The notes under the pieces: model-generated
The model's input: only the letters and a program-made list of their open reading frames with translations
Database searches by the model: none
Told to the model about the DNA's origin: nothing
Made by a program: the position numbers and the translations under genes
Shown: positions 34,755 through 45,439 of the stretch, piece by piece
How positions within the stretch are numbered: position 1 is the first letter of the stretch
Layout: each line of letters begins with the position of its first letter
NCBI RefSeq assembly: GCF_034555935.1
Contig: NZ_JAYDCJ010000003.1
Location: 2,976,001-3,040,000, forward strand
Direction: 5' to 3'
Source of the DNA: Marinobacter qingdaonensis
GTDB lineage: Bacteria > Pseudomonadota > Gammaproteobacteria > Pseudomonadales > Oleiphilaceae
Length of the DNA stretch: 64,000 nt

Positions 34755-36089
34755 TCAGCTAAGCAGCTTGATCATCACACCCGCAGCAACCGCAGAGCCA
34801 ATAACACCAGCCACGTTCGGACCCATGGCGTGCATCAACAGGAAGTTCTGCGGGTTAGCCTCAAGGCCAACCTTGTTGGATACCCGCGCCGCCATCGGCA
34901 CCGCAGATACACCGGCAGAACCGATCAGCGGGTTGATGGCTTCCTTGCTGAAGCGGTTCATCAGCTTCGCCATTAGAACACCGGACGCAGTACCAACACC
35001 GAAGGCTACGATACCCAGGCCCAGGATACCCAGGGTCTGGCCATCCAGGAACTTGTCCGCCATCAGCTTGGAACCAACGGACAGGCCCAGGAAGATGGTC
35101 ACGATGTTGATCAGTGCGTTCTGGGCGGTGTCGCTCAGACGCTCAACAACGCCACACTCACGCATCAGGTTACCGAAGCAGAACATACCCAGCAGCGGCG
35201 CTGCGTCAGGCAGGAACAGAACCACGGCAATCAGCACCACCAGCGGGAAGATGATCTTCTCTTTTTTGCTGACCGGACGCAGCTGGGTCATCTTGATGGC
35301 CCGCTCTTCGTGGCTGGTCAGCGCCTTCATGATCGGCGGCTGAATCATCGGAACCATCGCCATGTACGCGTAGGCAGAAACGGCAATCGCACCCAGCAGA
35401 TGTGGCGCCAGCACGCTGGCTACATAGATGGATGTGGGGCCGTCAGCACCACCGATGATACCGATGGCCGCTGCTTCCAGGATGGTGAAATCCAGGATGC
35501 CGAACAGGTCCAGCAAAGCCGCACCAATCACGGTACCGAAGATACCGAACTGGGCAGCGGCGCCCAACAGCATGGTCTTGGGGTTGGCCAGCAGGGGACC
35601 GAAATCGGTCATGGCGCCTACGCCCATGAAGATCAGCAGCGGACCAATGGTGCTGCCGATAACCACAGAGTAGAAGTTATACAGCATGCCATTGCCGTAG
35701 CCGGCGTCCTGGGCGATGGCGTTGGCCATGGCCATTTCAGAGTAGTTGGCCTCTTTCACGGCCACCTTGAACGCTTCCTTCAGCTCAGGCGTAACCGCCT
35801 GACCTGCCTGGTAGGCCACGTCCAGCGGCGCCGCCAGGGCGGCCAACAGCTGAGTCGCTTCGCTCTTGAGGGCGAAGTGGATGGCATTTTCCGCCGCAGT
35901 CAGGGCCAGGCCTGCCTCCGGGATGTTCGCCAGGATGCCGCCGAAACCGATCGGCACCAGCAGCAGTGGCTCAAAGCCCTTGCGAATCGCAAGGAACAGC
36001 AGGAGCAGGCCGATGGCGATCATCACCACCTGACCCGGTTCAATATTGAACAGGCCGCTGCCTGTCCAGAGCGTCATGATTTTATCCAT
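34755..36089 (-). CDS. oadB: Sodium-pump decarboxylase beta subunit
   Basis: A 444-residue inner-membrane protein that couples carboxybiotin decarboxylation to sodium export. Landmarks are the N-terminal [13 protein letters not shown], the loop [28 protein letters not shown] (conserved Asp of the sodium path), and the C-terminal [14 protein letters not shown]. Last gene of oadGAB, 13 bp after oadA. With OadA it forms the oxaloacetate decarboxylase pump or a related methylmalonyl-type pump. Confidence 0.95.
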   Translation of the reverse strand: MDKIMTLWTGSGLFNIEPGQVVMIAIGLLLLFLAIRKGFEPLLLVPIGFGGILANIPEAGLALTAAENAIHFALKSEATQLLAALAAPLDVAYQAGQAVTPELKEAFKVAVKEANYSEMAMANAIAQDAGYGNGMLYNFYSVVIGSTIGPLLIFMGVGAMTDFGPLLANPKTMLLGAAAQFGIFGTVIGAALLDLFGILDFTILEAAAIGIIGGADGPTSIYVASVLAPHLLGAIAVSAYAYMAMVPMIQPPIMKALTSHEERAIKMTQLRPVSKKEKIIFPLVVLIAVVLFLPDAAPLLGMFCFGNLMRECGVVERLSDTAQNALINIVTIFLGLSVGSKLMADKFLDGQTLGILGLGIVAFGVGTASGVLMAKLMNRFSKEAINPLIGSAGVSAVPMAARVSNKVGLEANPQNFLLMHAMGPNVAGVIGSAVAAGVMIKLLS

Positions 36090-36102
36090 GGAATGCTGGC
36101 CC

Positions 36103-37893
36103 TTATGCGATTGTCAGCATTTCATCATCAGGGGATACGGCATCACCGACCTTGATGAACACTTCGCCGATGGTACCGGCCTTGGGTGCGCGAACCTCGG
36201 TTTCCATCTTCATGGCCTCGAGGATGATCATCACGTCACCTTCTTCCACGGTGTCACCCGGGGAAACCAGAACCTTGAAGATGTTGCCGCCCAGAGGCGC
36301 AACCACCGGCTCACCTTCGCCAGCAGCCGGTGCAGGGGCAGCGGAGGCTGCGGCCGGAGCAGAAGCAGCACCGCCCTCACCCTGGATCTGAGTGATCTCG
36401 CCACCTTCGGATACAGCCACCACGAACTTCTTGCCGTTGACATCAACGGTGTAAGTCTCGGGGCCGCTCGCCTTCTTGGCCGGCGCCGCGTCTTCGGCGG
36501 TCGGTACCGGCTCGAACGCGTCCGGGTTGCCACGGTTTTCCAGGAACTTCAGGCCAATCTGCGGGAACAGTGCGTAGGTCAGCACGTCGTCCTCGAGGTT
36601 GTCGGCCAGCTTGATGCCCTTCTCCTCGGCCAGCTTCTTCAGTTCCTCGGTCAGCTTGTCCATTTCCGGCTCAAGCAGATCCGCCGGACGGCAGGTCACA
36701 GGCTCCTTGCCATCCAGAACGCGCTCCTGCAGCTCCTTGTTGAACGGAGCCGGCGCTGCGCCGTACTCGCCCTTCAGGATGGCGGAGGTTTCTTTGGAGA
36801 TGGACTTGTAACGCTCGCCAGTCAGCACGTTCAGTACCGCCTGGGTACCCACGATCTGGGAGGTCGGAGTTACCAGCGGGATGAAGCCCAGGTCTTCACG
36901 AACCTTGGGAATCTCGTCCAGAACCTGGTCGAACTTGTCGCTCGCGTTCTGTTCACGCAGCTGGTTTTCCATGTTGGTCAGCATGCCACCCGGTACCTGG
37001 GCGATCAGGATACGGGAGTCGGTGCCGCGCAGGCTGCCTTCGAACTTCGCGTACTTCTTGCGCACCTGGCGGAAGTAGCTGGCGATTTCTTCCAGCAGGT
37101 TCAGGTCCAGACCGGTGTCACGGTCAGTGCCTTCCAGAATGGCAACCACGGCCTCGGTGGGCGAATGGCCGTAGGTCATGCTCATGGAGGAGATCGCGGT
37201 GTCCACATTGTCGATACCGGCCTCGGCCGCCTTGATGGCGGTGGCGGTCGACATGCCGGTGGTGGCGTGGCACTGCATGTGAATCGGGATGTCCAACTCT
37301 TTCTTCAGACGGCTGACCAGGTCGTAAGCCACGTACGGCTTGAGGATGCCGGCCATGTCCTTGATCGCGATGGAGTCGGCGCCCATGTCCGCGACTTCTT
37401 TCGCCATCTCAACCCACATGTCGATGGTGTGCACCGGGCTGGTGGTGTAGGCGATGGTGCCCTGGGCGTGCTTGCCGGTCTTGCGAACGGCCTTGATGGC
37501 GCGGTCCAGGTTACGCGGATCGTTCATGGCGTCGAAAATACGGAACACGTCTACGCCGTTTTCGGCAGCGCGCTCACAGAAACGGTCGACCACGTCATCC
37601 GCATAGTGGCGGTAACCCAGCAGGTTCTGGCCACGCAGTAGCATCTGTTGCTGGGTGTTGGGCATGGCCTTTTTCAGTTCGCGGATGCGCTCCCAGGGGT
37701 CTTCGCCCAGGTAACGGATGCAGGAGTCGAAGGTCGCTCCGCCCCAGGATTCCAGAGACCAGAAACCAACCTTGTCGAGTTTCTCGGCAATGGGCAGCAT
37801 GTCATCAAGCCGCATGCGGGTGGCAAGCAGGGACTGGTGCGCGTCGCGCAGGATAACGTCCGTAATCCCCAACGGTTTCTTTGTGTCAGTCAT
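36103..37893 (-). CDS. oadA: Oxaloacetate decarboxylase alpha subunit
   Basis: A 596-residue biotin-dependent carboxyltransferase. The N-terminal TIM barrel starts [19 protein letters not shown] with the metal-binding Asp and later HMQCHATTG, and the C-terminal biotinyl domain carries EAMKMETEV (biotin Lys at about residue 562) after an Ala/Pro-rich hinge. The ATG at 37893 is used rather than the longer frame. Second gene of oadGAB. Confidence 0.95.
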   Translation of the reverse strand: MTDTKKPLGITDVILRDAHQSLLATRMRLDDMLPIAEKLDKVGFWSLESWGGATFDSCIRYLGEDPWERIRELKKAMPNTQQQMLLRGQNLLGYRHYADDVVDRFCERAAENGVDVFRIFDAMNDPRNLDRAIKAVRKTGKHAQGTIAYTTSPVHTIDMWVEMAKEVADMGADSIAIKDMAGILKPYVAYDLVSRLKKELDIPIHMQCHATTGMSTATAIKAAEAGIDNVDTAISSMSMTYGHSPTEAVVAILEGTDRDTGLDLNLLEEIASYFRQVRKKYAKFEGSLRGTDSRILIAQVPGGMLTNMENQLREQNASDKFDQVLDEIPKVREDLGFIPLVTPTSQIVGTQAVLNVLTGERYKSISKETSAILKGEYGAAPAPFNKELQERVLDGKEPVTCRPADLLEPEMDKLTEELKKLAEEKGIKLADNLEDDVLTYALFPQIGLKFLENRGNPDAFEPVPTAEDAAPAKKASGPETYTVDVNGKKFVVAVSEGGEITQIQGEGGAASAPAAASAAPAPAAGEGEPVVAPLGGNIFKVLVSPGDTVEEGDVMIILEAMKMETEVRAPKAGTIGEVFIKVGDAVSPDDEMLTIA

Positions 37894-37933
37894 CGTGTCA
37901 GCCTTCTGTTTAAAGGTTCTATCTTTTACCGGG

Positions 37934-38185
37934 TCACTTCTTGTGGCGCGACCGGAATTGTGCAATTGCCTTCTTGATGGCCTCGGCGGTATCCGGATCT
38001 ACCGACGCGGGGGCCTTGGGCTTGGCACGCGGTGTCTTAGCCGGGGTTGCCGGCTCGGGCGGCGCAAACCGTCCGATGAGCTTGGACATGAGCAGTGTCG
38101 CGAACACCAGAATGATGAGGAACACGAACACAAAACCCATACCTGCAATCATCAGATCGACGGCTTGGGACATCAGGTCATTCAT
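37934..38185 (-). CDS. oadG: Oxaloacetate decarboxylase gamma subunit
   Basis: An 83-residue single-pass protein (helix about 10-32, [20 protein letters not shown]) with a Pro/Ala-rich hinge and a basic tail ending RSRHKK, typical of OadG, which anchors OadA to OadB. First gene of the operon, 40 bp ahead of oadA. Region 38186-38410 upstream has no other gene. Confidence 0.9.
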   Translation of the reverse strand: MNDLMSQAVDLMIAGMGFVFVFLIILVFATLLMSKLIGRFAPPEPATPAKTPRAKPKAPASVDPDTAEAIKKAIAQFRSRHKK

Positions 38186-38410
38186 ATCGAATAGCTACCT
38201 GTTTATTGGTTGATTGATTTCCCCGACTTGCCTGGCCTGACCAGTTAAACTAAAGTCTAACGGAAATCCAAACCCTGTCGGGAGGCAAAATCCTGCGTAA
38301 TTTACCGGTTTAGCCTGCCGTGAGCAACCTAAATGCAATTTTCCATAGGGGATTTCCGAGTCGCCACCCCTCCTCCGGCGCCCGCCCCCAAGCGATTCCC
38401 GCGCCCCATT

Positions 38411-39784
38411 TCACGCATATCGAACGCGTATTTTTCGGCCCTTGATACGCCCGTTTTCCAAGCGTTTGAGTGCCTTTGCCGCCTGATGTTTGTCGATGGC
38501 GACAAAACACTGGAAATCAAACAGATCGATCTTGCCGACCGCCGAGCCTGGCAGCCCTGCATCGCCGGTCAACGCCCCCAGGACATCGCCCGGACGGATC
38601 TTTTCTTTTCGACCGCCGGCAATACAGAGGGTTCGCATCGCCGGCTCCACCGGCTGCAACGGCGTGGCCAGCAAGGCTTCGGAATCGCCCCAGGACACCG
38701 TGCGCCCCAGATCCGCCTCCAACCGGCTGATCTTGTGCCCCTTGGCGGGAGTACAGAACGTCACCGCAAGGCCCTGCTCACCCGCGCGGCCGGTTCGGCC
38801 CACCCGATGGGTATGCACTTCCGGGTCCCGGGCCGGCTCGGCGTTAATCACCAGGGGTAGCGCCTTGATATCGAGCCCGCGGGCCGCCACGTCGGTGGCC
38901 ACCAGCACGGAGCAACTCTGATTACCGAAGCGCACAAGCACACTGTCGCGCTCACGCTGATCCAAATCGCCGTGCAGCGCCAGCGCGGAGAATCCATGCT
39001 GACGCAGTGCATCGGCCAGTTCGTCGCACTGCTGCTTGGTGGTGCAGAACACGATGCACGACGCCGGCTGACGCTCCGACAACAGCGCCATTACCGCCTC
39101 GTGGGCCGCTCCCGGTGAGATTTCATAAAACAGTTCCTGAATGTCCGGATTGGCCTGCCCGGCCTCCGCGCGCACATCCTGTGGCTGACGCTGGTACCGG
39201 CTGCTCAGGGCACGGATCGGCGCCGGCCAGGTGGCCGAGAACATTAGGGTCTGCCGGTTTTCCGGGGTCTGACCAAGAATGTCCTCCATCGCCTCTTCGA
39301 AACCCATATCCAGCATCCGGTCCGCCTCGTCCAGCACCACCGAGCGAAGCTTATCGAGCTTCAGGGTGCCCTTGCGCAGGTGATCCTGAATCCGGCCCGG
39401 GGTGCCCACGACAATGTGGGCCCCATGGCTAAGTGAGCCAATCTGCGGGCCAATGGGTACACCACCGCACAGGGTCAGAATTTTCACGTTCTCCCGGGCC
39501 CGGGCCAGCTCCCGCAGCGCCTTGGCCACCTGGTCAGCCAACTCGCGGGTCGGACACAGCACCAGGGACTGGACCGCGAATAACCGCGGGCGCAGATGCT
39601 CAATCAGGCCAATCCCGAAGGCCGCAGTCTTGCCGCTCCCGGTCTGGGCCATGGCAATGACATCGCGCCGGGCCAGGCAGTGAGGCAAGGCCTTGGCCTG
39701 GATATCCGTGGGGCGCTCAAAGCCCAGCTGCTGAAGATTGGCGGTCATCGCCGGCGACAGACCGAGATTGTTGAAGGACGACAT
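38411..39784 (-). CDS. dbpA: ATP-dependent RNA helicase DbpA
   Basis: A 457-residue DEAD-box helicase: Q motif FERPTDIQAKALP, AQTGSGKTAAF (motif I), DEAD as LDEADRML, SAT as FSATWP, and HRVGRTGRAG (motif VI). The last 75 residues form the DbpA RNA-binding module (GDVLGALTG to KGRKIRVRYA), which targets hairpin 92 of 23S rRNA during large-subunit assembly. It is divergent from the DUF2058 gene. The opposite-strand ORFs are shadows. Confidence 0.95.
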   Translation of the reverse strand: MSSFNNLGLSPAMTANLQQLGFERPTDIQAKALPHCLARRDVIAMAQTGSGKTAAFGIGLIEHLRPRLFAVQSLVLCPTRELADQVAKALRELARARENVKILTLCGGVPIGPQIGSLSHGAHIVVGTPGRIQDHLRKGTLKLDKLRSVVLDEADRMLDMGFEEAMEDILGQTPENRQTLMFSATWPAPIRALSSRYQRQPQDVRAEAGQANPDIQELFYEISPGAAHEAVMALLSERQPASCIVFCTTKQQCDELADALRQHGFSALALHGDLDQRERDSVLVRFGNQSCSVLVATDVAARGLDIKALPLVINAEPARDPEVHTHRVGRTGRAGEQGLAVTFCTPAKGHKISRLEADLGRTVSWGDSEALLATPLQPVEPAMRTLCIAGGRKEKIRPGDVLGALTGDAGLPGSAVGKIDLFDFQCFVAIDKHQAAKALKRLENGRIKGRKIRVRYA

Positions 39785-39840
39785 ACAAGGAATTCCTGGA
39801 ATCGGAGGATTCGGGTGATGGAGGCGGAATGCTGAGGGCG

Positions 39841-39846
39841 TATACT
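39841..39846 (+). promoter_or_regulatory. Candidate -10 of the DUF2058 gene
   Basis: TATACT (39841-39846) lies about 47 nt before the ATG at 39893. A -35 of quality is not seen at 17 nt, so the assignment is tentative. Confidence 0.35.
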
Positions 39847-39892
39847 AGCGCGTCAGGATACCAGATTTTGCCACCAAATAACGGAGTTACCC

Positions 39893-40429
39893 ATGGCATC
39901 CTTACAGGATCAGCTATTGAAGGCCGGCTTGGCAGACGAGAAAAAAGCCAAGGCGATACGCAGCGAGAAGCGCAAGCAGCGCAAGACCCAACCCAAGGGC
40001 ACGACCCAGGTGAGCGAGGCGGAAATCAACGCCCGCAAGGCCCGGGAGGAAAAAGCCGAACGGGATCGGGAACTGAACCGGCAACGGCAACAGGAGGCCG
40101 AGAAGAAAGCCATCCAGGCCCAGATCCGGCAACTGGTCGACACCAACCGCCTGGACCGCAGCCGCGGCGAGACCTCCTACCAGTTCGTCCACGACAAGAA
40201 GATCAAGAAGATCTTCGTTGACGACACCATGGTGGACCAACTCTCCCGAGGCCGACTGGCCATCGTCTTTGTGAACGACAACTACGAGATCGTTGCTGAA
40301 GGCGTCGCCCGGAAAATCATGGAACGGGACGAGCAGGCGGTGGTCGTGCTCCTCGACCGCAAGGCCGAGGACACCGGAGAAGACGACCCCTACGCCGGCT
40401 ATGAGATCCCAGACGATCTGATGTGGTAA
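39893..40429 (+). CDS. DUF2058-family protein (YaiL-like)
   Basis: A 178-residue soluble protein. It starts MASLQDQLLKAGLADEKKAKAIRSEKRKQRK and is highly basic with a long helical, Glu/Lys/Arg-rich middle (about 35-85), then a compact domain (about 85-160) with NLFVHDKKIKKIFVDDTMVDQLSRGRLAIV-like pattern. This is the DUF2058/YaiL family, a nucleoid-associated or RNA-associated protein of unknown role. The coding region is followed by a bidirectional terminator. Confidence 0.88.
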   Translation: MASLQDQLLKAGLADEKKAKAIRSEKRKQRKTQPKGTTQVSEAEINARKAREEKAERDRELNRQRQQEAEKKAIQAQIRQLVDTNRLDRSRGETSYQFVHDKKIKKIFVDDTMVDQLSRGRLAIVFVNDNYEIVAEGVARKIMERDEQAVVVLLDRKAEDTGEDDPYAGYEIPDDLMW

Positions 40430-40442
40430 GCCAGACACAAAA

Positions 40443-40470
40443 AACCCCGCTCAAGGCGGGGTTCTTTGTT
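40443..40470. terminator. Rho-independent terminator (bidirectional)
   Basis: AACCCCGC (40443-40450) pairs with GCGGGGTT (40456-40463) around TCAAG, with TTCTTTGTTT on the plus side and, on the minus side, a TTTTTTG run. It ends the DUF2058 gene and the tRNA transcript reading from the other side. Confidence 0.87.
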
Positions 40471-40475
40471 TAATA

Positions 40476-40552
40476 TGGCGCGGCTGGGAGGATTCGAACC
40501 TCCGACCGCCTGGTTCGTAGCCAGGTACTCTATCCAGCTGAGCTACAGCCGC
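40476..40552 (-). tRNA. tRNA-Arg (anticodon ACG), copy 1
   Basis: A 77-nt tRNA on the minus strand starting GCGGCTGTAGCTCAGC, anticodon loop CTACGAA (anticodon ACG), T-arm GGTTCGAATCC and an encoded CCA end. All four arms pair. Copy 1 and copy 2 are identical in all 77 bases. Confidence 0.97.
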
Positions 40553-40577
40553 TTGAAACTGGGCAAGTTTTGGGAAG

Positions 40578-40654
40578 TGGCGCGGCTGGGAGGATTCGAA
40601 CCTCCGACCGCCTGGTTCGTAGCCAGGTACTCTATCCAGCTGAGCTACAGCCGC
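40578..40654 (-). tRNA. tRNA-Arg (anticodon ACG), copy 2
   Basis: Identical to the tRNA at 40476-40552, 25 bases away on the same strand. The acceptor GCGGCTG/CAGCCGC, discriminator G and CCA end are all encoded. Confidence 0.97.
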
Positions 40655-40715
40655 GCATCGTTCACTTGCCTGGTCGAGTGCTACCTCAACCTGTTCTCGC
40701 TTTTCCAAAAAGGAA

Positions 40716-40808
<93 letters not shown>

Positions 40809-40893
40809 TTGAGAACGGGGCGTATACTACCATAATTTTTCTGTTTTCATAGGGTTGACACGGAATTTTTCCAACCCGATTTGCCCCGATAAG

Positions 40894-40930
40894 AAAAAAG
40901 CCGTTCAAGTATTTCTTGAACGGCTTTTTT
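40894..40930 (-). terminator. Rho-independent terminator of csrA
   Basis: A 16-bp stem (40894-40909 with 40915-40930: AAAAAAGCCGTTCAAG and complement) with loop TATTT; on the minus strand it ends in TTTTTT. It lies four bases after the csrA stop. Confidence 0.95.
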
Positions 40931-40934
40931 ACTC

Positions 40935-41132
40935 TCAGCTGTTGCCCGGTTCCGGCTCTTCCGAGCCTTTTTCGGACTGTATGCGCTGATAGATTTCTTC
41001 GCGGTGGACCGCAACTTCCTTCGGGGCGTTTACGCCAATGCGCACCTGATTGCCCTTCACCCCAAGAACGGTCACGGTGATCTCATCACCGACCATCAGG
41101 GTTTCGCCAACACGGCGAGTCAAAATCAACAT
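40935..41132 (-). CDS. csrA: Carbon storage regulator CsrA (RsmA)
   Basis: A 65-residue RNA-binding dimer: [20 protein letters not shown] (with the Arg at 44 in [13 protein letters not shown], needed for RNA contact) is the full CsrA/RsmA signature. It binds GGA motifs in hairpin loops of target messages. It follows lysC on the same strand. The region just before the ATG reads AAAGGGAGTAAGGGATATG with several GGA copies over the ribosome site, consistent with autoregulation as in other gammaproteobacteria. Ends at a strong terminator. Confidence 0.97.
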   Translation of the reverse strand: MLILTRRVGETLMVGDEITVTVLGVKGNQVRIGVNAPKEVAVHREEIYQRIQSEKGSEEPEPGNS

Positions 41133-41197
41133 ATCCCTTACTCCCTTTACAGAGCTACCTGTTCCGACAAAAAAGTTTCTTCTTTATTTTCTTATAG

Positions 41198-41226
41198 TTT
41201 ATAGCGAGATCACTTTCTGACCATAA
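41198..41226 (-). promoter_or_regulatory. Candidate csrA promoter
   Basis: On the minus strand TTATGG (41221-41226) is 17 nt from TATAAA (41198-41203). The leader would be about 60 nt to the csrA ATG at 41132. The -10 is good and the -35 is weak. Confidence 0.45.
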
Positions 41227-41233
41227 GACGCAC

Positions 41234-41285
41234 ATTCCCTTATACGGAAACGATATGTCATAGGCTCAATAAATGATTCCCTTAT
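41234..41285 (-). repeat. 10-bp direct repeat upstream of csrA promoter
   Basis: ATAAGGGAAT on the minus strand occurs twice (41234-41243 and 41276-41285), 42 bases apart, a whole number of helical turns. Both copies are upstream of the candidate -35. Confidence 0.6.
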
Positions 41286-41321
41286 TTGGGCCAGCTCCGG
41301 ACCATTCCGGCGCCTCCCCCT

Positions 41322-42560
41322 TCAGTCGCCTTCTTTCACGTTGAGCTTGTCCAGCTCAAACTCACTGTGCAGCGCTCGAACCGCCAACTCCAGATACTTC
41401 TCATCGATCACCACGGAAATCTTGATTTCCGACGTGGAGATCATCTGGATGTTGATACCCTCATTGGAGAGGGCCTCGAACATCCTCGTCGCAACGCCGG
41501 CGTGGGAACGCATGCCCACACCCACAATGCTGACCTTGGCAATCTTGCTGTCACCGCTGACTTCCCGGGCGCCCAGCTCGTTGGCCACGCCTTGCAGCAC
41601 TTCCTTGGCCCGCTTGAAATCGTTGCGGTGCACGGTGAAGGTGAAAGCCGTCTTGTTATCCTCGCCCACGTTCTGGACGATCATGTCCACTTCAATATTA
41701 GCATCGCTTACCGGCTTCAGAATGCGCAGGGCACTGCCGGGGGTGTCGGGGACGCCGGCGATGGTCAGTTTTGCTTCGTCGCGGTTAAAGGCGATGCCGG
41801 AAACAACCGGTTGCTCCATGGCGTTTTCATCCTCAAAGGTAATCAGGGTGCCTTCCCCTTCCTGGAAGCTGGAAAGTACCCGTAATGGAACGTTGTATTT
41901 GCCTGCAAACTCGACCGAGCGAATCTGGAGAACCTTGGACCCCAGGCTTGCCATCTCGATCATTTCTTCAAACGTGATGCGATCCAGCCGGCGCGCACTG
42001 TCCACGACCCGCGGATCGGTCGTGTAGACGCCGTCAACGTCGGTGTAGATCTGGCACTCGTCGGCCTTGAGGGCCGCGGCCAGGGCAACAGCGGTGGTAT
42101 CGGAGCCGCCACGACCGAGCGTGGTGATGTTGCCGCACTCATCGATGCCCTGGAAGCCGGCCACCACCACAACCCGACCTCGATCCAGATCTTCGCGCAT
42201 GCGCTGCTCGTCGATCTGCTTGATACGGGCCTTGGTGTGGGTGCTGTCGGTCACGATTCGAACCTGGGAACCGGTGTAGGACCGGGCATCGCAGTTGCGT
42301 TTCTGTAGCGCCATGGACAGCAGCGCGATGGTCACCTGCTCACCGGTGGACACCAGCACGTCCATTTCCCGGGGCGTTGGCTCCTCCATGATGTTGTTGG
42401 CCAAACCGATCAGACGGTTGGTTTCACCACTCATCGCCGAAACCACCACGACCACATCATGACCTTCCTTGCGGAACCGCGCGACCTTGTCGGCAACCGC
42501 CTCAATCCGCTCGGTTGTTCCAACCGAGGTGCCACCAAATTTCTGAACCAACAGCGCCAT
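41322..42560 (-). CDS. lysC: Aspartate kinase
   Basis: A 412-residue kinase that phosphorylates aspartate, the first step of the lysine, threonine and methionine pathways. [22 protein letters not shown] opens the catalytic domain, with [16 protein letters not shown] the kinase core, and two ACT domains (about 265-410) that bind lysine/threonine. It is a single-domain (not fused to homoserine dehydrogenase) type. Its ATG is 108 bp from the alaS stop and its stop is 189 bp from csrA. No lysine riboswitch is seen in front. Confidence 0.96.
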   Translation of the reverse strand: MALLVQKFGGTSVGTTERIEAVADKVARFRKEGHDVVVVVSAMSGETNRLIGLANNIMEEPTPREMDVLVSTGEQVTIALLSMALQKRNCDARSYTGSQVRIVTDSTHTKARIKQIDEQRMREDLDRGRVVVVAGFQGIDECGNITTLGRGGSDTTAVALAAALKADECQIYTDVDGVYTTDPRVVDSARRLDRITFEEMIEMASLGSKVLQIRSVEFAGKYNVPLRVLSSFQEGEGTLITFEDENAMEQPVVSGIAFNRDEAKLTIAGVPDTPGSALRILKPVSDANIEVDMIVQNVGEDNKTAFTFTVHRNDFKRAKEVLQGVANELGAREVSGDSKIAKVSIVGVGMRSHAGVATRMFEALSNEGINIQMISTSEIKISVVIDEKYLELAVRALHSEFELDKLNVKEGD

Positions 42561-42668
42561 GTTCTTCCCAATATCCTGAACGGGGAGTCGCGGCGAAGCC
42601 CCTGCTTCGCCAGTGTCAAGACAAGTCGGGCAGGATTATAGCGCCCTGCCCCTGTCACAGATAGTTGC

Positions 42669-45299
42669 TTAGCCTATATTTTCTTCAACCCAAGCCGGGA
42701 TACCGGCCAAGGCATCCGCCAGCTTGCTCGGATCGTTGCCGCCACCCTGAGCCATATCGGGGCGGCCGCCGCCCTTGCCGTCAACCTGAGCGGCCAGGTG
42801 CTTCATCAGGTCACCGGCCTTGATCCGGCCGGTGGCGGACTTGGTGACACCTGCCACCAGGGTCACCTTGCCATCCTCAACGCTGGCCAGGACCACCACG
42901 CCCTCACCCAGCTTGTTCTTCAACTGGTCCGCGGTTTCCATCAGTGCCTTGCGATCCGCACCTTCCAGCTCGGACGCCACCACCTTGAGGCCGGCAATCT
43001 CTACTGCCGAGCCCGCCAGATCGGACCCGGCCGAGCTGGCCAGCTTGGCCTTCAGGGCATCGACTTCCTTTTCCAGCTGACGGTTGCGGTCCAGGGTCTG
43101 CTGCACCTTCTCAACCACCGTGTCGCGGGTAGCCCGCACCAGGCCGGCGGTGTCGCGCAGAGTACGCTCGGTGCTATCCACCCATTCCAGAGCGCCGAAG
43201 CCGGTGACCGCCTCGATTCGGCGAACGCCGGCGGAAATCCCGCTCTCCGATGTAATGCGGAACAGGCCGATGTCGCCGGTGCGGGCCACGTGGGTGCCGC
43301 CACACAGTTCGACCGAATAGTTCTCGGTGCCCATGCTGAGCACCCGCACGGTGTCGCCGTACTTCTCACCGAACAGGGCCACGGCGCCCTTCTGCTGGGC
43401 CTGCTCCATGTCGGTGATTTCGGTCTGTACCGGGGTGTTGTCAAGAATCTGCTCGTTCACCTGACGCTCGATCTCCGCCAGCTGCTCCGCCGTGACCGGT
43501 TCGAAATGGGAGAAGTCGAAACGCAGCTTGTCCGGATCCACCAGCGAGCCCTTCTGGCTCACGTGCTCACCCAGTACCTTGCGCAGGGCAGCGTGCAGCA
43601 GGTGGGTGGCGGAGTGATTACGCTTGGTGCGCTCGCGCCGGGCGTGGTCGATGCGCGCATCCACTTCCAGGCCCGGGAACAGCTCGCCCTCAATCAGGGT
43701 GCCCACGTGCAGGTGGTTGTCACCCTCTTTGCGGGTATCGGTGACCTGGAAGCGGCCGCCACTCCAGGTCAGCAGGCCGGTGTCACCGACCTGACCGCCG
43801 GATTCGGCGTAGAACGGGGTGCGCTCAAGCACCACCACAGCCTCGTCACCGGCCTCGGCGTTCTTTTCCTCACCACCCACGATGACCGTGCGGATGCGCT
43901 CGTGACCATCAATGTGGTCGTAGCCGGTAAATTCGGTGCTGCCTTCCAGATTCAGGCCGGCAGCGTTGTAGTCGATGCCAAATTTGCTGGCCGCACGCGC
44001 CCGCTCGCGCTGGCTTTCCATGGCCCGCTCATAGCCCTCGTAGTCCAGGCTCAGACCACGCTCGCGGGCAATGTCGTTGGTCAGGTCGACCGGGAAACCG
44101 TAGGTGTCGTACAGGGTAAAGATGGTTTCCCCCGGGATCACCTCGCCCTGGAGTTCGGCAATATCCTGCTCCAGCAGGCGCAGGCCTTTGTCCAGGGTCT
44201 TGGCGAACTGCTCCTCTTCCTGCAGAAGCACTTTTTCGATCTGCTTGCGGCTGCTGACCAGTTGCGGATAGGCCTCGCCCATCAGCTCAACCAAGGCACC
44301 GGTGAGCTTGTAGAAAAACGGCTGGGTTGCGCCCAGCTTGTTGCCGTGACGGGCAGCGCGGCGAATGATCCGGCGCAGCACGAAGCCGCGCCCCTCATTG
44401 GAGGGCATCACGCCGTCAGAAATCAGGAAGGCACAGGAACGGATGTGGTCCGCCACCACCCGCAGACTGGCTTCGGTGGTTGCCACGCCGCCGAGTACGT
44501 CGGAGGCGGACTTCAGCAGGTCCTGGAACAGGTCGATTTCGTAGTTGCTGTGCACGCCCTGGAGCACGGCCGTGATCCGCTCCAGACCCATGCCGGTATC
44601 GACCGACGGCTTGGGCAGCTTCAGCATCTCGCCATCGGCGGTGCGGTTGTACTGCATGAAGACCACGTTCCAGATTTCGATGTAGCGGTCGCCGTCTTCT
44701 TCGGGGCTACCCGGAGGACCACCGGCAACGTCCGGGCCGTGATCGTAGAAAATCTCGGTGCAGGGACCGCAAGGGCCGGTGTCGCCCATCTGCCAGAAGT
44801 TGTCGGACGCGTAGCGAGCGCCTTTGTTGTCACCGATGCGAACAATGCGCTCGGCCGGCACGCCGATTTCCTTGTTCCAGATCTCGTAGGCCTCGTCGTC
44901 CTCGGCGTACACGGTGACCCAGAGCTTCTCGGTCGGCAGTTTCAGCCACTGGTCGCCGGTGAGGAAGGTCCAGGCGAAATTGATGGCTTCGCGCTTGAAA
45001 TAATCGCCGAAGCTGAAGTTACCCAGCATTTCAAAGAAGGTGTGGTGACGGGCGGTGTAACCGACGTTTTCCAGGTCGTTGTGCTTGCCACCGGCGCGGA
45101 CGCACTTCTGGGAGGTGGTGGCTCGGCTGTAGTCGCGCTCTTCGCGACCGAGGAAGGTATCCTTGAACTGGTTCATTCCCGCATTGGTAAACAGCAACGT
45201 GGGGTCGTCCGCCGGCACCAGCGAACTGCTTGAAACAATGGCATGGCCTTGCTGTTTGAAATAGTCGAGAAACGCCTGTCGCAATTCTGCGGTTTTCAT
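42669..45299 (-). CDS. alaS: Alanyl-tRNA synthetase
   Basis: An 876-residue class II synthetase that charges tRNA-Ala. It starts [19 protein letters not shown]; catalytic core motifs ([11 protein letters not shown], and [13 protein letters not shown]), the editing domain zinc motif [15 protein letters not shown], then [13 protein letters not shown], and the C-terminal DHHA1 domain ([17 protein letters not shown]). Start chosen at 45299, because the longer frame begins in sequence without a ribosome site. Upstream of lysC on the same strand. Confidence 0.97.
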   Translation of the reverse strand: MKTAELRQAFLDYFKQQGHAIVSSSSLVPADDPTLLFTNAGMNQFKDTFLGREERDYSRATTSQKCVRAGGKHNDLENVGYTARHHTFFEMLGNFSFGDYFKREAINFAWTFLTGDQWLKLPTEKLWVTVYAEDDEAYEIWNKEIGVPAERIVRIGDNKGARYASDNFWQMGDTGPCGPCTEIFYDHGPDVAGGPPGSPEEDGDRYIEIWNVVFMQYNRTADGEMLKLPKPSVDTGMGLERITAVLQGVHSNYEIDLFQDLLKSASDVLGGVATTEASLRVVADHIRSCAFLISDGVMPSNEGRGFVLRRIIRRAARHGNKLGATQPFFYKLTGALVELMGEAYPQLVSSRKQIEKVLLQEEEQFAKTLDKGLRLLEQDIAELQGEVIPGETIFTLYDTYGFPVDLTNDIARERGLSLDYEGYERAMESQRERARAASKFGIDYNAAGLNLEGSTEFTGYDHIDGHERIRTVIVGGEEKNAEAGDEAVVVLERTPFYAESGGQVGDTGLLTWSGGRFQVTDTRKEGDNHLHVGTLIEGELFPGLEVDARIDHARRERTKRNHSATHLLHAALRKVLGEHVSQKGSLVDPDKLRFDFSHFEPVTAEQLAEIERQVNEQILDNTPVQTEITDMEQAQQKGAVALFGEKYGDTVRVLSMGTENYSVELCGGTHVARTGDIGLFRITSESGISAGVRRIEAVTGFGALEWVDSTERTLRDTAGLVRATRDTVVEKVQQTLDRNRQLEKEVDALKAKLASSAGSDLAGSAVEIAGLKVVASELEGADRKALMETADQLKNKLGEGVVVLASVEDGKVTLVAGVTKSATGRIKAGDLMKHLAAQVDGKGGGRPDMAQGGGNDPSKLADALAGIPAWVEENIG

Positions 45300-45439
45300 A
45301 GCCCTTTGATACCTTTCCAGAAACTCGCCGTAAAAGCGGCGGGTCCGCGATTGAATACGAATACTTACATGCGTGTGCAAATCCGCTACTCTAGCACACG
45401 CCGAGAACTTGAAAAACGTGAAACATCACAGGAGATGCC

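Noticed and set aside
42561..42668. Lysine riboswitch in front of lysC
   Set aside because: Only 108 bp between alaS and lysC and no multi-helix lysine aptamer pattern could be seen.
42798..45233. Plus-strand ORF of 811 codons opposite alaS
   Set aside because: Antisense to alaS; protein repeats His/Gln/Leu with no family.
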